DNA from: JBBSVE01 sp038233815 | GTDB lineage: Bacteria > Pseudomonadota > Alphaproteobacteria > Rhodobacterales > Rhodobacteraceae | Reading direction: 5' to 3' | Assembly (NCBI GenBank): GCA_038233815.1 | Contig: JBBSVE010000055.1 | Span: 1-17,816, forward strand | Length of the DNA: 17,816 nucleotides | In this document: positions 6,143 through 12,820 of the stretch, in pieces | How positions within the stretch are numbered: the first letter of the stretch is position 1 | Layout: every line of letters begins with the position of its first letter | Notes under the pieces: generated by a model | The model's input: only the letters and a program-made list of their open reading frames with translations | Database searches by the model: none | What the model was told of the DNA's origin: nothing | Made by a program: the position numbers and the translations under genes

Positions 6143-7201
6143 GTGGCGTCGGGCAGGCCTGCACTCGACCTTCCCGGCACCAAGGCGCTGCTCGACGCGC
6201 GGGCGCGGGCCGAGGGGTTTGCCGCAATGGGCATCTGCGCGCCCGATGCGACACCCCGCACGGCGGAGCGTCTGGCCACGTTCCTCGCCGACGGCCACCA
6301 CGGTCAGATGGCATGGATGGCGCAGCGCACCGCGTGGCGGGGGTCGGCCGCTGCCCTCTGGCCCGATGCGCGGTCCGTCATCATGTTGGCGGAGGCCTAT
6401 ACGCCCCGCACCGATCCACGCGCGGTGCTGGACAGACCCGACCGGGCCGCGATTTCGGTCTATGCGCAGGGACGCGATTACCACGACCTCGTGAAGAAGC
6501 GACTGAAGCGGGTCGGGCGGTGGCTCGTCGATGCGACGGGGGCACAGATCAAGGTCTTCGTCGATACCGCCCCGGTGATGGAGAAACCGCTGGCGGAGGC
6601 GGCGGGTCTGGGCTGGCAGGGCAAGCACACCAACCTTCTGTCGCGGTCCTTGGGCAACTGGATCTTCCTCGGCGCGATATTCACGACCCTCGACCTGCCG
6701 AAGGACGAAGGCGAGGTCAGCCATTGCGGTTCCTGCACTGCCTGCCTCGACATCTGTCCCACGAACGCCTTTCCCGCGCCCTACCGGCTCGACGCGCGGC
6801 GCTGCATCTCATACCTCACGATCGAGCATCGGGGCCGCGTGGACCCGGACCTGCGCGCGCTTCTGGGCAACCGGGTCTATGGATGCGACGATTGCCTCGC
6901 GGTCTGCCCGTGGAACAAGTTTGCCGTGGCCGCGTCGGAAACGGGGTATCTGAGCCGCACCGGTGCGCCCCCGCTTGCGGACCTCGCCACGCTCGACGAT
7001 GCGGCGTTCCGCGCGCGGTTCGCGGGCAGTCCGATCAAGCGGATCGGCCGCGACCGGTTCCTGCGCAACGTGCTCTACGCGATCGGGAACTCCGGCGATG
7101 CGGGTCTGGCCGATGCCGCCCGCCCGCATCTGGACGATCCCGACGATGCCGTGGCCGATGCCGCGCGCTGGGCCATCGAACGCCTGACCGCGCATCCCTG
7201 A
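6143..7201 (+). CDS. queG: Epoxyqueuosine reductase QueG
   Basis: Cobalamin- and iron-sulfur-dependent enzyme that reduces epoxyqueuosine to queuosine at the tRNA wobble position. The 352-residue product contains the catalytic-Asp block FVDTAPVMEKPLAEAAGLGW (D141) and two [4Fe-4S] ferredoxin motifs: CGSCTACLDICP (C195, C198, C201, C205) and CDDCLAVCPW (C248, C251, C255), with C221 between them. A C-terminal alpha-helical, HEAT-like tail rich in DDP/DAA repeats ends the protein. The start is uncertain: GTG 6143, 4 bases after the ptsN stop, is preferred, but in-frame GTG 6119 (overlapping ptsN) and ATG 6227 are possible, and none has a good ribosome binding site. Other queuosine genes are not nearby. 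Confidence 0.94.
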   Translation: MASGRPALDLPGTKALLDARARAEGFAAMGICAPDATPRTAERLATFLADGHHGQMAWMAQRTAWRGSAAALWPDARSVIMLAEAYTPRTDPRAVLDRPDRAAISVYAQGRDYHDLVKKRLKRVGRWLVDATGAQIKVFVDTAPVMEKPLAEAAGLGWQGKHTNLLSRSLGNWIFLGAIFTTLDLPKDEGEVSHCGSCTACLDICPTNAFPAPYRLDARRCISYLTIEHRGRVDPDLRALLGNRVYGCDDCLAVCPWNKFAVAASETGYLSRTGAPPLADLATLDDAAFRARFAGSPIKRIGRDRFLRNVLYAIGNSGDAGLADAARPHLDDPDDAVADAARWAIERLTAHP

Positions 7202-7264
7202 CGCTTTTGCTTGCACCGACTCGCCGGGCCGCTCATCCTTTGCGGGACAGAGGGAGGAAGATCC

Positions 7265-7459
7265 ATGTCCCGCCACCTCACCGACAACCGCACCAAGGCC
7301 GATGGCAGCCGCCTGAAACCCTTCACCGCCATCGAGCGCAACCAAGGGGAGGACGGCACGCATCCGGCCTCGAAGGCGCTCCTGAAACGCAGCGACGGGG
7401 CCACCACCTCCCGCCGCGTGGCCGAGTTCGTGCGAATCGCGCGCGGCGAGGAGGCGTGA
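7265..7459 (+). CDS. Small hypothetical protein, 64 residues
   Basis: I do not recognise this protein. It is hydrophilic, rich in Arg/Lys and Asp/Glu, with no cysteine, membrane segment or signal peptide; the single sequence suggests a disordered N-terminal half (MSRHLTDNRTKADGSRLKPF) and one C-terminal helix (about 47-62). Support for its being real is a strong ribosome binding site, GGGAGGA (7252-7258), 6 bases before ATG 7265, codon choice like its neighbours, and a clean fit between queG and the convergent ilvE, whose stop is only 7 bases away. TTGCAC (7211-7216) upstream could be a -35 box, but no good -10 follows. It could be co-transcribed with queG (63-base gap). No function is proposed. 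Confidence 0.7.
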   Translation: MSRHLTDNRTKADGSRLKPFTAIERNQGEDGTHPASKALLKRSDGATTSRRVAEFVRIARGEEA

Positions 7460-7466
7460 TCGTGCG

Positions 7467-8333
7467 TCAGGCCCGGACCAGCGCTTCGTAGTCGGCGGAA
7501 AGGTCGCGCACCATCTGCCCGACCTCGAACCCGTAGTCGCCGATCTGGCCCACCGGCGTGATCTCCGCTGCGGTGCCGGTCAGGAAGCATTGCTGCATGG
7601 CCTCCAGCTCACCCGCCTCGATATGGCGCTCGTGGACAGCGATGCCGCGCTTTTCCAGCATCCCGATCACGGTCTGCCGTGTGATGCCGTTCAGGATCGC
7701 GTCGGGCAGGGGCGTGTGGACTGCACCGTCCTTCACGAAGAAGATGTTCGCCCCGGTCGCCTCGGCGACGTAGCCGCGATAGTCGAACATCATCGCGTCG
7801 GAGCAGCCCTTCGCCTCGGCCGCGTGCTTCGACATGGTGCAGATCATGTAGAGCCCGGAAGCCTTGGCCGCGTGGGGGATCGTCTCCGGCGAGGGGCGTT
7901 TCCATTTCGCGATGTCGAGCTTGGCGCCCTTCATCTTGGCCTCGCCGTAGTAGCTGCCCCATTCCCAGCAGGCGATCGCCAGCCGGATCGGGTTCCGGCG
8001 CGCGGCGACGCCCATGTCGTCGCCCACCCCGCGGAAGGCGAGCGCGCGAACATAGGCATCGGTCAGCCCATTGGCCTCCAGCACCGCGGTTTTGGCGGTC
8101 TCGATCTCCGCCACCGACCAGGGCAGCGGCATGTCCAGCAGCTCCCCCGATCGGATCAGACGGCGGGAGTGATCCTCGGACCGGAAGATGCGCCCGCCGT
8201 AGCATCGCTCGCCCTCGAACACCGACGAGGCGTAATGGAGCGCATGGGTCAGGACATGCACCTTCGCGTCGCGCCACGGCACCAGACCGTCGTCCATCCA
8301 GATCATGCCATCGCGGTCGTCATAGCCTGACAT
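7467..8333 (-). CDS. ilvE: Branched-chain amino acid aminotransferase IlvE
   Basis: PLP-dependent fold-type IV aminotransferase that performs the last step of Leu, Ile and Val synthesis (2-oxo acid plus glutamate). The 288-residue protein is slightly shorter than E. coli IlvE (about 309), as is common in alphaproteobacteria. Visible landmarks are the N-terminal HALHYASSVFEGERCY (30-45), the PLP lysine in IPHAAKASGLYM (K157), YVAEATGANIFFV (class IV signature, cofactor-binding Glu), LNGITRQTVI, and FLTGTAAEITPV near the C-terminus. ATG 8333 is preceded by GGAAGGAT at a good distance. A D-amino acid or aminodeoxychorismate enzyme of the same class is less likely given the long BCAT-like N-terminal region. 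It is transcribed divergently from petP across a 151-base region with a palindrome. Confidence 0.94.
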   Translation of the reverse strand: MSGYDDRDGMIWMDDGLVPWRDAKVHVLTHALHYASSVFEGERCYGGRIFRSEDHSRRLIRSGELLDMPLPWSVAEIETAKTAVLEANGLTDAYVRALAFRGVGDDMGVAARRNPIRLAIACWEWGSYYGEAKMKGAKLDIAKWKRPSPETIPHAAKASGLYMICTMSKHAAEAKGCSDAMMFDYRGYVAEATGANIFFVKDGAVHTPLPDAILNGITRQTVIGMLEKRGIAVHERHIEAGELEAMQQCFLTGTAAEITPVGQIGDYGFEVGQMVRDLSADYEALVRA

Positions 8334-8365
8334 CGAGGTATCCTTCCGATAATTGCGCTAGATAG

Positions 8366-8378
8366 GTCCGGTTCGGAC
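8366..8378. promoter_or_regulatory. Palindrome in the ilvE-petP intergenic region (candidate operator)
   Basis: GTCCG-GTT-CGGAC is a perfect 5-bp inverted repeat around a 3-base centre. It is flanked by two direct copies of ATTGCG (8352-8357 and 8384-8389) spaced 32 bases, about three helical turns. MarR proteins bind short inverted repeats near their own promoters, so autoregulation by the adjacent PetP-like protein is a reasonable guess. Confidence 0.35.
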
Positions 8379-8420
8379 ATATTATTGCGTCATTTCCGCC
8401 AGCGGGGTAACAGCCCTCCC

Positions 8421-8449
8421 TTGGAAAGTCAACGAGGCTGCCATAAACT
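8421..8449 (+). promoter_or_regulatory. Putative promoter of petP-petR
   Basis: TTGGAA (8421-8426) and TAAACT (8444-8449) are separated by 17 bases, each matching four of six consensus positions, and would give a leader of about 30 bases before the petP start at 8485. The palindrome at 8366-8378 lies about 40 bases upstream. Confidence 0.45.
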
Positions 8450-8484
8450 CGCCCGTGAATGCAGGGCCGGGGGGAAGGCAGCAC

Positions 8485-8994
8485 ATGGCACAGTCACCCA
8501 GCATCCAGGGCGGGGGGGAGGGGTTGCTCTTTCTCACGGACGAACAGCTCCGCAAGGGGATCGAGGCGATGTATTTCGCCTATCGCGGCTTCACCTCCGA
8601 TCCCGACCGGATCCTCGAAGGGCTGGACTACGGCCGCGCGCATCACCGGGCGATCCATTTCATCCATCGCAGTCCGGGCACCACCGTCACCAATCTGCTG
8701 GCGATCCTCGGCGTGACCAAGCAATCGCTGAACCGCGTCCTGCGCGCGCTGATCGCCGACGGGCTGGTGGAAAGCCGCGTCGGCCGCACCGACCGGCGCG
8801 AGCGGCGGCTGACCCTCACGCCCAAGGGCGCGGCGCTGGAACGCGCCCTGTCGGAAGCGCAGCGCGCCCGGATGCGCACCGCTTTTCGCGCCGTGGGGCC
8901 ATCGGCGGTGCAGGGATTCCGGCAGGTGCTGGAGGCAATGATGGACGTGGAATCGCGCAGGCAGTATCAGAGCCTGAAGGAGGGTGGCGCATGA
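8485..8994 (+). CDS. petP: MarR-family regulator, PetP-like
   Basis: A 169-residue winged-helix DNA-binding protein of the MarR family: recognition region TVTNLLAILGVTKQSLNRVL (67-86) and wing SRVGRTDRRERRLTLTPKG (97-115), with helical dimerisation ends. MarR followed directly by an OmpR-type response regulator with a 4-base overlap matches the petP-petR pair of Rhodobacter capsulatus, needed there for expression of the cytochrome bc1 operon petABC and for growth. The pet assignment is from family and gene order. ATG 8485 is chosen because GGGGGGAAGG lies 6-8 bases upstream; an in-frame GTG at 8455 would add ten Gly-rich residues. The stop TGA overlaps the petR start as ATGA. Confidence 0.85.
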   Translation: MAQSPSIQGGGEGLLFLTDEQLRKGIEAMYFAYRGFTSDPDRILEGLDYGRAHHRAIHFIHRSPGTTVTNLLAILGVTKQSLNRVLRALIADGLVESRVGRTDRRERRLTLTPKGAALERALSEAQRARMRTAFRAVGPSAVQGFRQVLEAMMDVESRRQYQSLKEGGA

Positions 8995-9701
8995 TCCCCG
9001 AGGCTCAGTTGCATCTGCTGGTCGTCGACGACGATGAGCGTATTCGCGGATTGTTGCAGAAGTTCCTGATGCGGAACGGTTTTCTCGTGACGATCGCACG
9101 CGATGCGGCGCATGCGCGCAGGCTTCTGGGGGGGCTGGAGTTCGATCTCGTTGTGCTCGACGTGATGATGCCGGGCGAGGACGGCATCGACCTCACCCGC
9201 GATCTGAGGCGCAGGCTCGCGGTGCCGATCCTGCTGCTGACCGCGCGCGGCGAGAGTGCGGCACGCATCGACGGGCTGGAGGCGGGGGCGGACGATTACC
9301 TCGTGAAGCCGTTCGAGCCGAAGGAGCTGCTGCTGCGGATCAACGCGATCCTGCGCCGCGTGCCGCAGCCGGTGACGGAGCGGGCGCCGAAGGTGATCCA
9401 TCTGGGTGAGGTGCGCTACGATCTCGACCGGGGCGAGCTGTGGCGCGGGGTGGACCCGGTGCGCCTGACCGCGACCGAGGCGCAACTGATGCGGCTGTTC
9501 GCCGCCCAGCCCGGCGAGGCGATCAGCCGTGAGGCGCTTGCGGGCGATCTGTCGCGCGACGAGCTCGATGGGGAGCGGGGGCAGGAACGGGCGGTGGACG
9601 TGCAGATCACCCGACTGCGACGCAAGATCGAGAGCGACCCGAAGCAGCCGCGCTATCTCCAGACCGTGCGCGGCTCGGGCTACATGCTCGCGCCGGACTA
9701 G
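8991..9701 (+). CDS. petR: OmpR/PhoB-type response regulator, PetR-like
   Basis: A 236-residue response regulator. The receiver domain (about 8-122) has the acidic pair D13-D14 in LLVVDDDER, phosphoacceptor D57 in LVVLDVMMPGEDG, T84 in LLLTARGE and K106 in DYLVKPF, so it should be phosphorylatable. The C-terminal winged helix (about 135-235) ends in the typical DVQITRLRRKIE and TVRGSGYML motifs. The ATG overlaps the petP stop (ATGA), and the AAGGAGG-like sequence at 8978-8984 serves as ribosome binding site. No sensor kinase is in the window, in keeping with R. capsulatus PetR, which was also described without a linked kinase. In R. capsulatus petPR is next to petABC; here a deacetylase follows after 54 bases. 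Confidence 0.88.
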   Translation: MIPEAQLHLLVVDDDERIRGLLQKFLMRNGFLVTIARDAAHARRLLGGLEFDLVVLDVMMPGEDGIDLTRDLRRRLAVPILLLTARGESAARIDGLEAGADDYLVKPFEPKELLLRINAILRRVPQPVTERAPKVIHLGEVRYDLDRGELWRGVDPVRLTATEAQLMRLFAAQPGEAISREALAGDLSRDELDGERGQERAVDVQITRLRRKIESDPKQPRYLQTVRGSGYMLAPD

Positions 9702-9755
9702 GCCTGGATGCCGGCGCGCCTTTCGCCAGCGTCCGATCCGCGCTAGCCTCTCGCC

Positions 9756-10685
9756 ATGGTCACGGCTTTTGTCACTTCCCCCGCCGCCGCGGCGCATGTC
9801 GAGCCCCCCGGCCACCCGGAGCGGCGCGCGCGGCTTGATGCCGTCCGCGACGCGCTGGCGGGCATGGATCTGGCGCGGAGCGAGGGACCGCCGGCGGAGG
9901 TCGCCGACCTGCTGCGCTGTCATCCGCAACGCTATCTCGACCGGATCGCGGCGGCCGTTCCTGCTGCGGGTCACGCGATGCTGGACGGGGACACCTACCT
10001 TTCCCCCGGGTCGTGGCGGGCGGCATTGTCAGGTGCAGGGTCTGCCTGCGCCGCCGTGGATCTCGTGCTGGCGGGCGACGCCGCGAATGCCTTCGTCGCC
10101 ACCCGTCCGCCCGGCCACCATGCCGAGCGGGAGGCAGCGATGGGGTTCTGCCTGCTCGGCAATGTCGCCATCGCAGCGAAGCGGGCGCTCGATCATCACG
10201 GTCTGGGCCGCGTGGCGGTGGTCGATTTCGACGTGCATCACGGCAATGGCACGCAGGATCTGCTGTGGGACGAGCCGCGCGCGCTGTTCGTGTCGAGCCA
10301 TCAGATGCCGCTCTGGCCCGGCACGGGGGCGGCGTCCGAAACCGGGGCGCACGGCCAGATTCTCAACCTGCCGCTGCGCCCCGGATCGGGGGGGGAGGCG
10401 ATGCGCGCCGCCTACGAGGGCGCCGTCTTCCCCCGCCTCGCGGCGCATCGCCCGGACCTGATCCTCGTCTCCGCCGGGTTCGACGCCCACGCGGACGACC
10501 CGCTGGCGAACCTCGCGTGGCGCGAGGCGGATTACGACTGGCTCACCCGGCGGCTCTGCGCCATCGCGGGGGAGGTCTGCGGCGGGCGTCTGGTCTCCGT
10601 CCTCGAGGGCGGCTACGATCTGGATGCGCTGGGGCGGTCGGTCGCGGCGCATGGGAACGCATTGAGGGAGTGTGGCGATGGCTGA
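9756..10685 (+). CDS. Histone deacetylase family protein (acetylpolyamine/AcuC-HdaH type)
   Basis: Zinc-dependent deacetylase fold of 309 residues. Motifs visible in order are RPPGHHAE with catalytic histidines H121-H122, VVDFDVHHGNGTQ with zinc ligands D159 and H161, VSAGFDAHADDPL with zinc ligand D243, and LEGGYDLDAL with transition-state Tyr287. Bacterial members act on acetyl-lysine, acetylpolyamines or other amide substrates; the true substrate cannot be read here. ATG 9756 has no clear ribosome binding site. The end overlaps xseB by 8 bases, so it is translationally linked to xseB and then ispA, an arrangement I recognise from other Rhodobacterales. All catalytic residues are intact, so an active enzyme is expected. 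Confidence 0.93.
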   Translation: MVTAFVTSPAAAAHVEPPGHPERRARLDAVRDALAGMDLARSEGPPAEVADLLRCHPQRYLDRIAAAVPAAGHAMLDGDTYLSPGSWRAALSGAGSACAAVDLVLAGDAANAFVATRPPGHHAEREAAMGFCLLGNVAIAAKRALDHHGLGRVAVVDFDVHHGNGTQDLLWDEPRALFVSSHQMPLWPGTGAASETGAHGQILNLPLRPGSGGEAMRAAYEGAVFPRLAAHRPDLILVSAGFDAHADDPLANLAWREADYDWLTRRLCAIAGEVCGGRLVSVLEGGYDLDALGRSVAAHGNALRECGDG

Positions 10686-10932
10686 TCAGGACGAGACGGA
10701 AGCCCCGGTCGGCACGATGAGCTTCGAGGAGGCGATGGCGGCGCTGGAAACGGTGGTGCGGTCGCTGGAACAAGGCGACGTGCCGCTGGATCAGTCGATC
10801 GCGCTTTATGAGCGGGGGGCCGCGCTGAAGGCCCATTGCGCCGCGCGTCTGAAGGAGGCGGAGGACAAGGTGGACCTGATCCGCGCCAAGGACGGGCAGG
10901 CCGTGGGCACCGTGCCTGCGGAGGGTCTCTAG
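10678..10932 (+). CDS. xseB: Exodeoxyribonuclease VII small subunit XseB
   Basis: Small subunit of exonuclease VII, which degrades single-stranded DNA to oligonucleotides together with the large subunit XseA (not in this window). The 84-residue product has normal length and the family core: MSFEEAMAALETVVRSLEQG (14-33), PLDQSIALYERG (36-47) and LKEAEDKVDLI (58-68), two helices that pack along XseA. ATG 10678 is used because GGGAG (10665-10669) is 8 bases upstream; in-frame GTG 10672 is too close to that site. It overlaps the deacetylase end by 8 bases. ispA follows after 71 bases, the widespread proteobacterial xseB-ispA pairing. Confidence 0.94.
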   Translation: MADQDETEAPVGTMSFEEAMAALETVVRSLEQGDVPLDQSIALYERGAALKAHCAARLKEAEDKVDLIRAKDGQAVGTVPAEGL

Positions 10933-11003
10933 GCGATGCGGACGGCGGTGCGATGCGCCCGCCCCGGTGATGGGACGGATCGTCTGCACGCGGGCATCGG
11001 TCC

Positions 11004-11879
11004 ATGGTGACGTTTCAGGACCGGCTTGCGGGCCATGCGGCCGAAGTGGACCGGCGCCTGAACCGCGCGTTTCAAACCTTTCCCGACCTGCCGCTCACCC
11101 AAGCCATGCGTCACGCCTTGCAGGGGGGCAAGCGGCTGCGCGCGTTTCTGGTGCTGGAGAGTGCGGCACTCTACGGCGTGCCGACGGACGCGGCACTGGC
11201 GGCTGCGGCGGCGATCGAAGCGATCCATGCCTATTCTCTGGTCCATGACGACCTGCCCGCAATGGACGACGACGCGCTGAGGCGGGGCCGGCCCACGGTG
11301 CATGTGAAGTGGGACGAGGCGACGGCTATCCTCGCGGGGGATGCGCTGCAGTCGCTGGCGTTCGAGCTTCTGTGCGACCCCGCGCTGGGCGGCCCGGAGG
11401 TGCGGTTGGCGCTTGTCGCAGGCCTTGCCCGGGCTGCGGGGGGGGCGGAGGGGATGGTGCTGGGACAGGCGCGCGACATCGCGGCGGAGGCGGCCCCGGT
11501 GCCCCTGACGCTGGAGGAGATCACGCGCCTCCAGTCCGGCAAGACCGGCGCGCTGATCCGCTGGTCGGCGACGGCGGGCGCGGTGATGGCGGGGGCGGAC
11601 GCCGGACCGCTCGGGCGCTATGCCGATGCGCTGGGGCTGGCGTTCCAGATCGCGGACGACATCCTCGACGTTACCGGGGATGCGGCGACGGTGGGCAAGC
11701 GGACCGGCAAGGACGCGGTAGCGGGCAAGGCGACGTTCGTCTCGCTTCTTGGGCTGGAGGGTGCCCGCGCGCGCGCGAAATCCCTCGTCGCCGATGCGGA
11801 GGAGGCCCTGCGGCCCTACGGCACGCGCGCCGACGCCCTGATCGGCGCCGCCCGTTTCACGGCGGAGCGCGAGAAGTGA
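11004..11879 (+). CDS. ispA: Farnesyl (polyprenyl) diphosphate synthase IspA
   Basis: Trans-prenyltransferase condensing IPP with DMAPP/GPP to farnesyl diphosphate, the precursor for undecaprenyl-PP, quinones and possibly carotenoids or bacteriochlorophyll side chains. The 291-residue protein has GGKRLRAFLV (41-50), first Asp-rich motif HDDLPAMDDD (81-90), GQARDI (154-159), KTGALIRWS (180-188) and second Asp-rich motif DDILD (218-222). The two-residue insertion in the first Asp motif and the AYSLVHDD context fit bacterial FPP synthase, although GGPP synthase activity cannot be excluded. ATG 11004 (MVTFQDRL) has no evident ribosome binding site. In many proteobacteria dxs follows; here a 211-base gap leads to an unrelated acyl-carrier module. 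Confidence 0.95.
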   Translation: MVTFQDRLAGHAAEVDRRLNRAFQTFPDLPLTQAMRHALQGGKRLRAFLVLESAALYGVPTDAALAAAAAIEAIHAYSLVHDDLPAMDDDALRRGRPTVHVKWDEATAILAGDALQSLAFELLCDPALGGPEVRLALVAGLARAAGGAEGMVLGQARDIAAEAAPVPLTLEEITRLQSGKTGALIRWSATAGAVMAGADAGPLGRYADALGLAFQIADDILDVTGDAATVGKRTGKDAVAGKATFVSLLGLEGARARAKSLVADAEEALRPYGTRADALIGAARFTAEREK

Positions 11880-12090
11880 GGCACCCGGCACGGGCGGTGG
11901 ATCGTTCGCCCGACAGGAGGGCACACCCACAAGACCGGTTGACCATCGAGGCCGATACCCGGCGGACCGGGCCCGACTGCGCGATAGCCCGCGCATGCGC
12001 CAGTGAAAGAGGCCTTGAAGACTGAGGCGATTTCCTTCAGGAACCCGCAGGATCATCGCATCCCGTAGAAATCGCACATCTGGTGGCTTC
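11880..12090. other. Gap between ispA and the acyl-carrier module
   Basis: No gene is visible in these 211 bases, and I see no translated remnant of a dxs start. It holds a TTGACC (11939-11944) without a convincing -10 box. There is a 6-bp hairpin TGCGCG-ATAGCC-CGCGCA (11978-11995) with no T-run. A loose inverted repeat, CCTTGAAG (12013-12020) with CTTCAGG (12035-12041), also lies here. It should hold the promoter of the downstream module, but I cannot point to it. Confidence 0.45.
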
Positions 12091-12549
12091 ATGTCGATCG
12101 TTTCCCGGTTCCGGACGATCCTTCATCGCAATGTCGTTCTGCCCTCCATCCACTTCTGGTATGGGCGGGTCTACGGGATGGATATCGGCGAGAATGTCCG
12201 CATCTCGCTTGGCGCGCGGCTCGACAAGACCTATCCGCAGGGCATCCATATCGGCGACTGCACGGCCATCACCTCCGGCGCGTCGGTGCTGACGCACGAT
12301 TTCGTCAACCGCCGCCATGTCGATGTCCATATCGGCCGGAACTGCTTTGTCGGTTTCGGCGCGATCATCCTGCCGGGCGTCCGCATCGGGGATTCCGTCA
12401 TCGTGACCGGAAATTCCGTCGTCGGGCGCGATGTGCCGTCCAATTGCGTCGTCATGGGCAATCCCGCCCGCGTCGTCGAGCAGAACATCGTGACCGGGGC
12501 CTGGGGCATCCGCCTCGACAAGGGCAACGCCACCCCCATAGACCCATGA
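12091..12549 (+). CDS. Hexapeptide-repeat (LbetaH) acyltransferase
   Basis: A 152-residue left-handed beta-helix transferase, likely a trimer, of the xenobiotic/maltose acetyltransferase-like class. Hexapeptide turns run through the protein: IGENVRISLGARL (32-44), IHIGDCTAITSGASVLTHD (52-70) with the probable catalytic H69, VHIGRNCFVGFGAIILPGV (79-97), and a coil ending VVMGNPARVV. The N-terminal maltose-acetyltransferase cap is missing and replaced by a short segment with HFWYGRVYG. Such enzymes move an acyl group from a thioester to a sugar or amine. With a carrier protein, ligase and reductase behind it, transfer of a non-acetyl group from the carrier is an attractive inference. ATG 12091 has only a weak ribosome binding site (GGTGG). 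By eye the gene looks less GC-rich than its neighbours. Confidence 0.85.
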   Translation: MSIVSRFRTILHRNVVLPSIHFWYGRVYGMDIGENVRISLGARLDKTYPQGIHIGDCTAITSGASVLTHDFVNRRHVDVHIGRNCFVGFGAIILPGVRIGDSVIVTGNSVVGRDVPSNCVVMGNPARVVEQNIVTGAWGIRLDKGNATPIDP

Positions 12550-12559
12550 GGCCAAATCC

Positions 12560-12820
12560 GTGACACAAGAGCTGGAAGCCGACATTCGCTGCGTCTTCGC
12601 GGAGGTCTGGACACAGGACCACGCCACCGAGGTGCCGGCGCTGGAGCCGGACACGGTCCTGCTCGACACCGGGCTCGACAGTCTGGGGTTCGCGATCTTC
12701 GTGTCCTCGCTGGACGAGGCGCTGGGATTTGATCCCTTCACCCTGTCGGAGGATGCGTTCTATCCGCAGACCTTCGCCGAGTTCGTGGCCTTCTACGAAC
12801 GCTACCGACCCAAGGGATGA
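12560..12820 (+). CDS. Stand-alone acyl carrier protein
   Basis: An 86-residue phosphopantetheine carrier protein. The attachment serine is S41 in the motif LLDTGLDSLGFAIF (34-47), and the four-helix layout and acidic composition are normal for ACP/PCP domains. It is not the housekeeping AcpP, which is more acidic and has DSLD rather than DSLG; DSLG-type sites are common in carriers loaded by dedicated AMP-forming ligases. The start is GTG 12560, with GAGG (12548-12551) 8 bases upstream, 10 bases after the acyltransferase stop. Its TGA overlaps the ligase ATG (ATGA, 12817-12820), so carrier and ligase are translationally coupled. No phosphopantetheinyl transferase is in the window. Confidence 0.9.
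   Translation: MTQELEADIRCVFAEVWTQDHATEVPALEPDTVLLDTGLDSLGFAIFVSSLDEALGFDPFTLSEDAFYPQTFAEFVAFYERYRPKG

Noticed and set aside
4864..6279. Long minus-strand open frame (about 471 codons) antisense to hpf and ptsN
   Set aside because: It is an Arg/Ala/Gln-rich shadow of two well-supported plus-strand genes and has no motifs.
11978..11995. Hairpin TGCGCG-ATAGCC-CGCGCA after ispA, considered as an intrinsic terminator
   Set aside because: No T-run follows and the stem is short; it is expected by chance in DNA this rich in GC.
11309..12025. Plus-strand frame from inside ispA into the gap, considered as a possible displaced dxs fragment
   Set aside because: It is an off-frame reading of ispA, and the part beyond ispA shows no similarity to a Dxs N-terminus.
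12014..12042. CTTGAA with a downstream box, considered as a heat-shock-type promoter for the acyl module
   Set aside because: No acceptable -10 element lies at the right distance.
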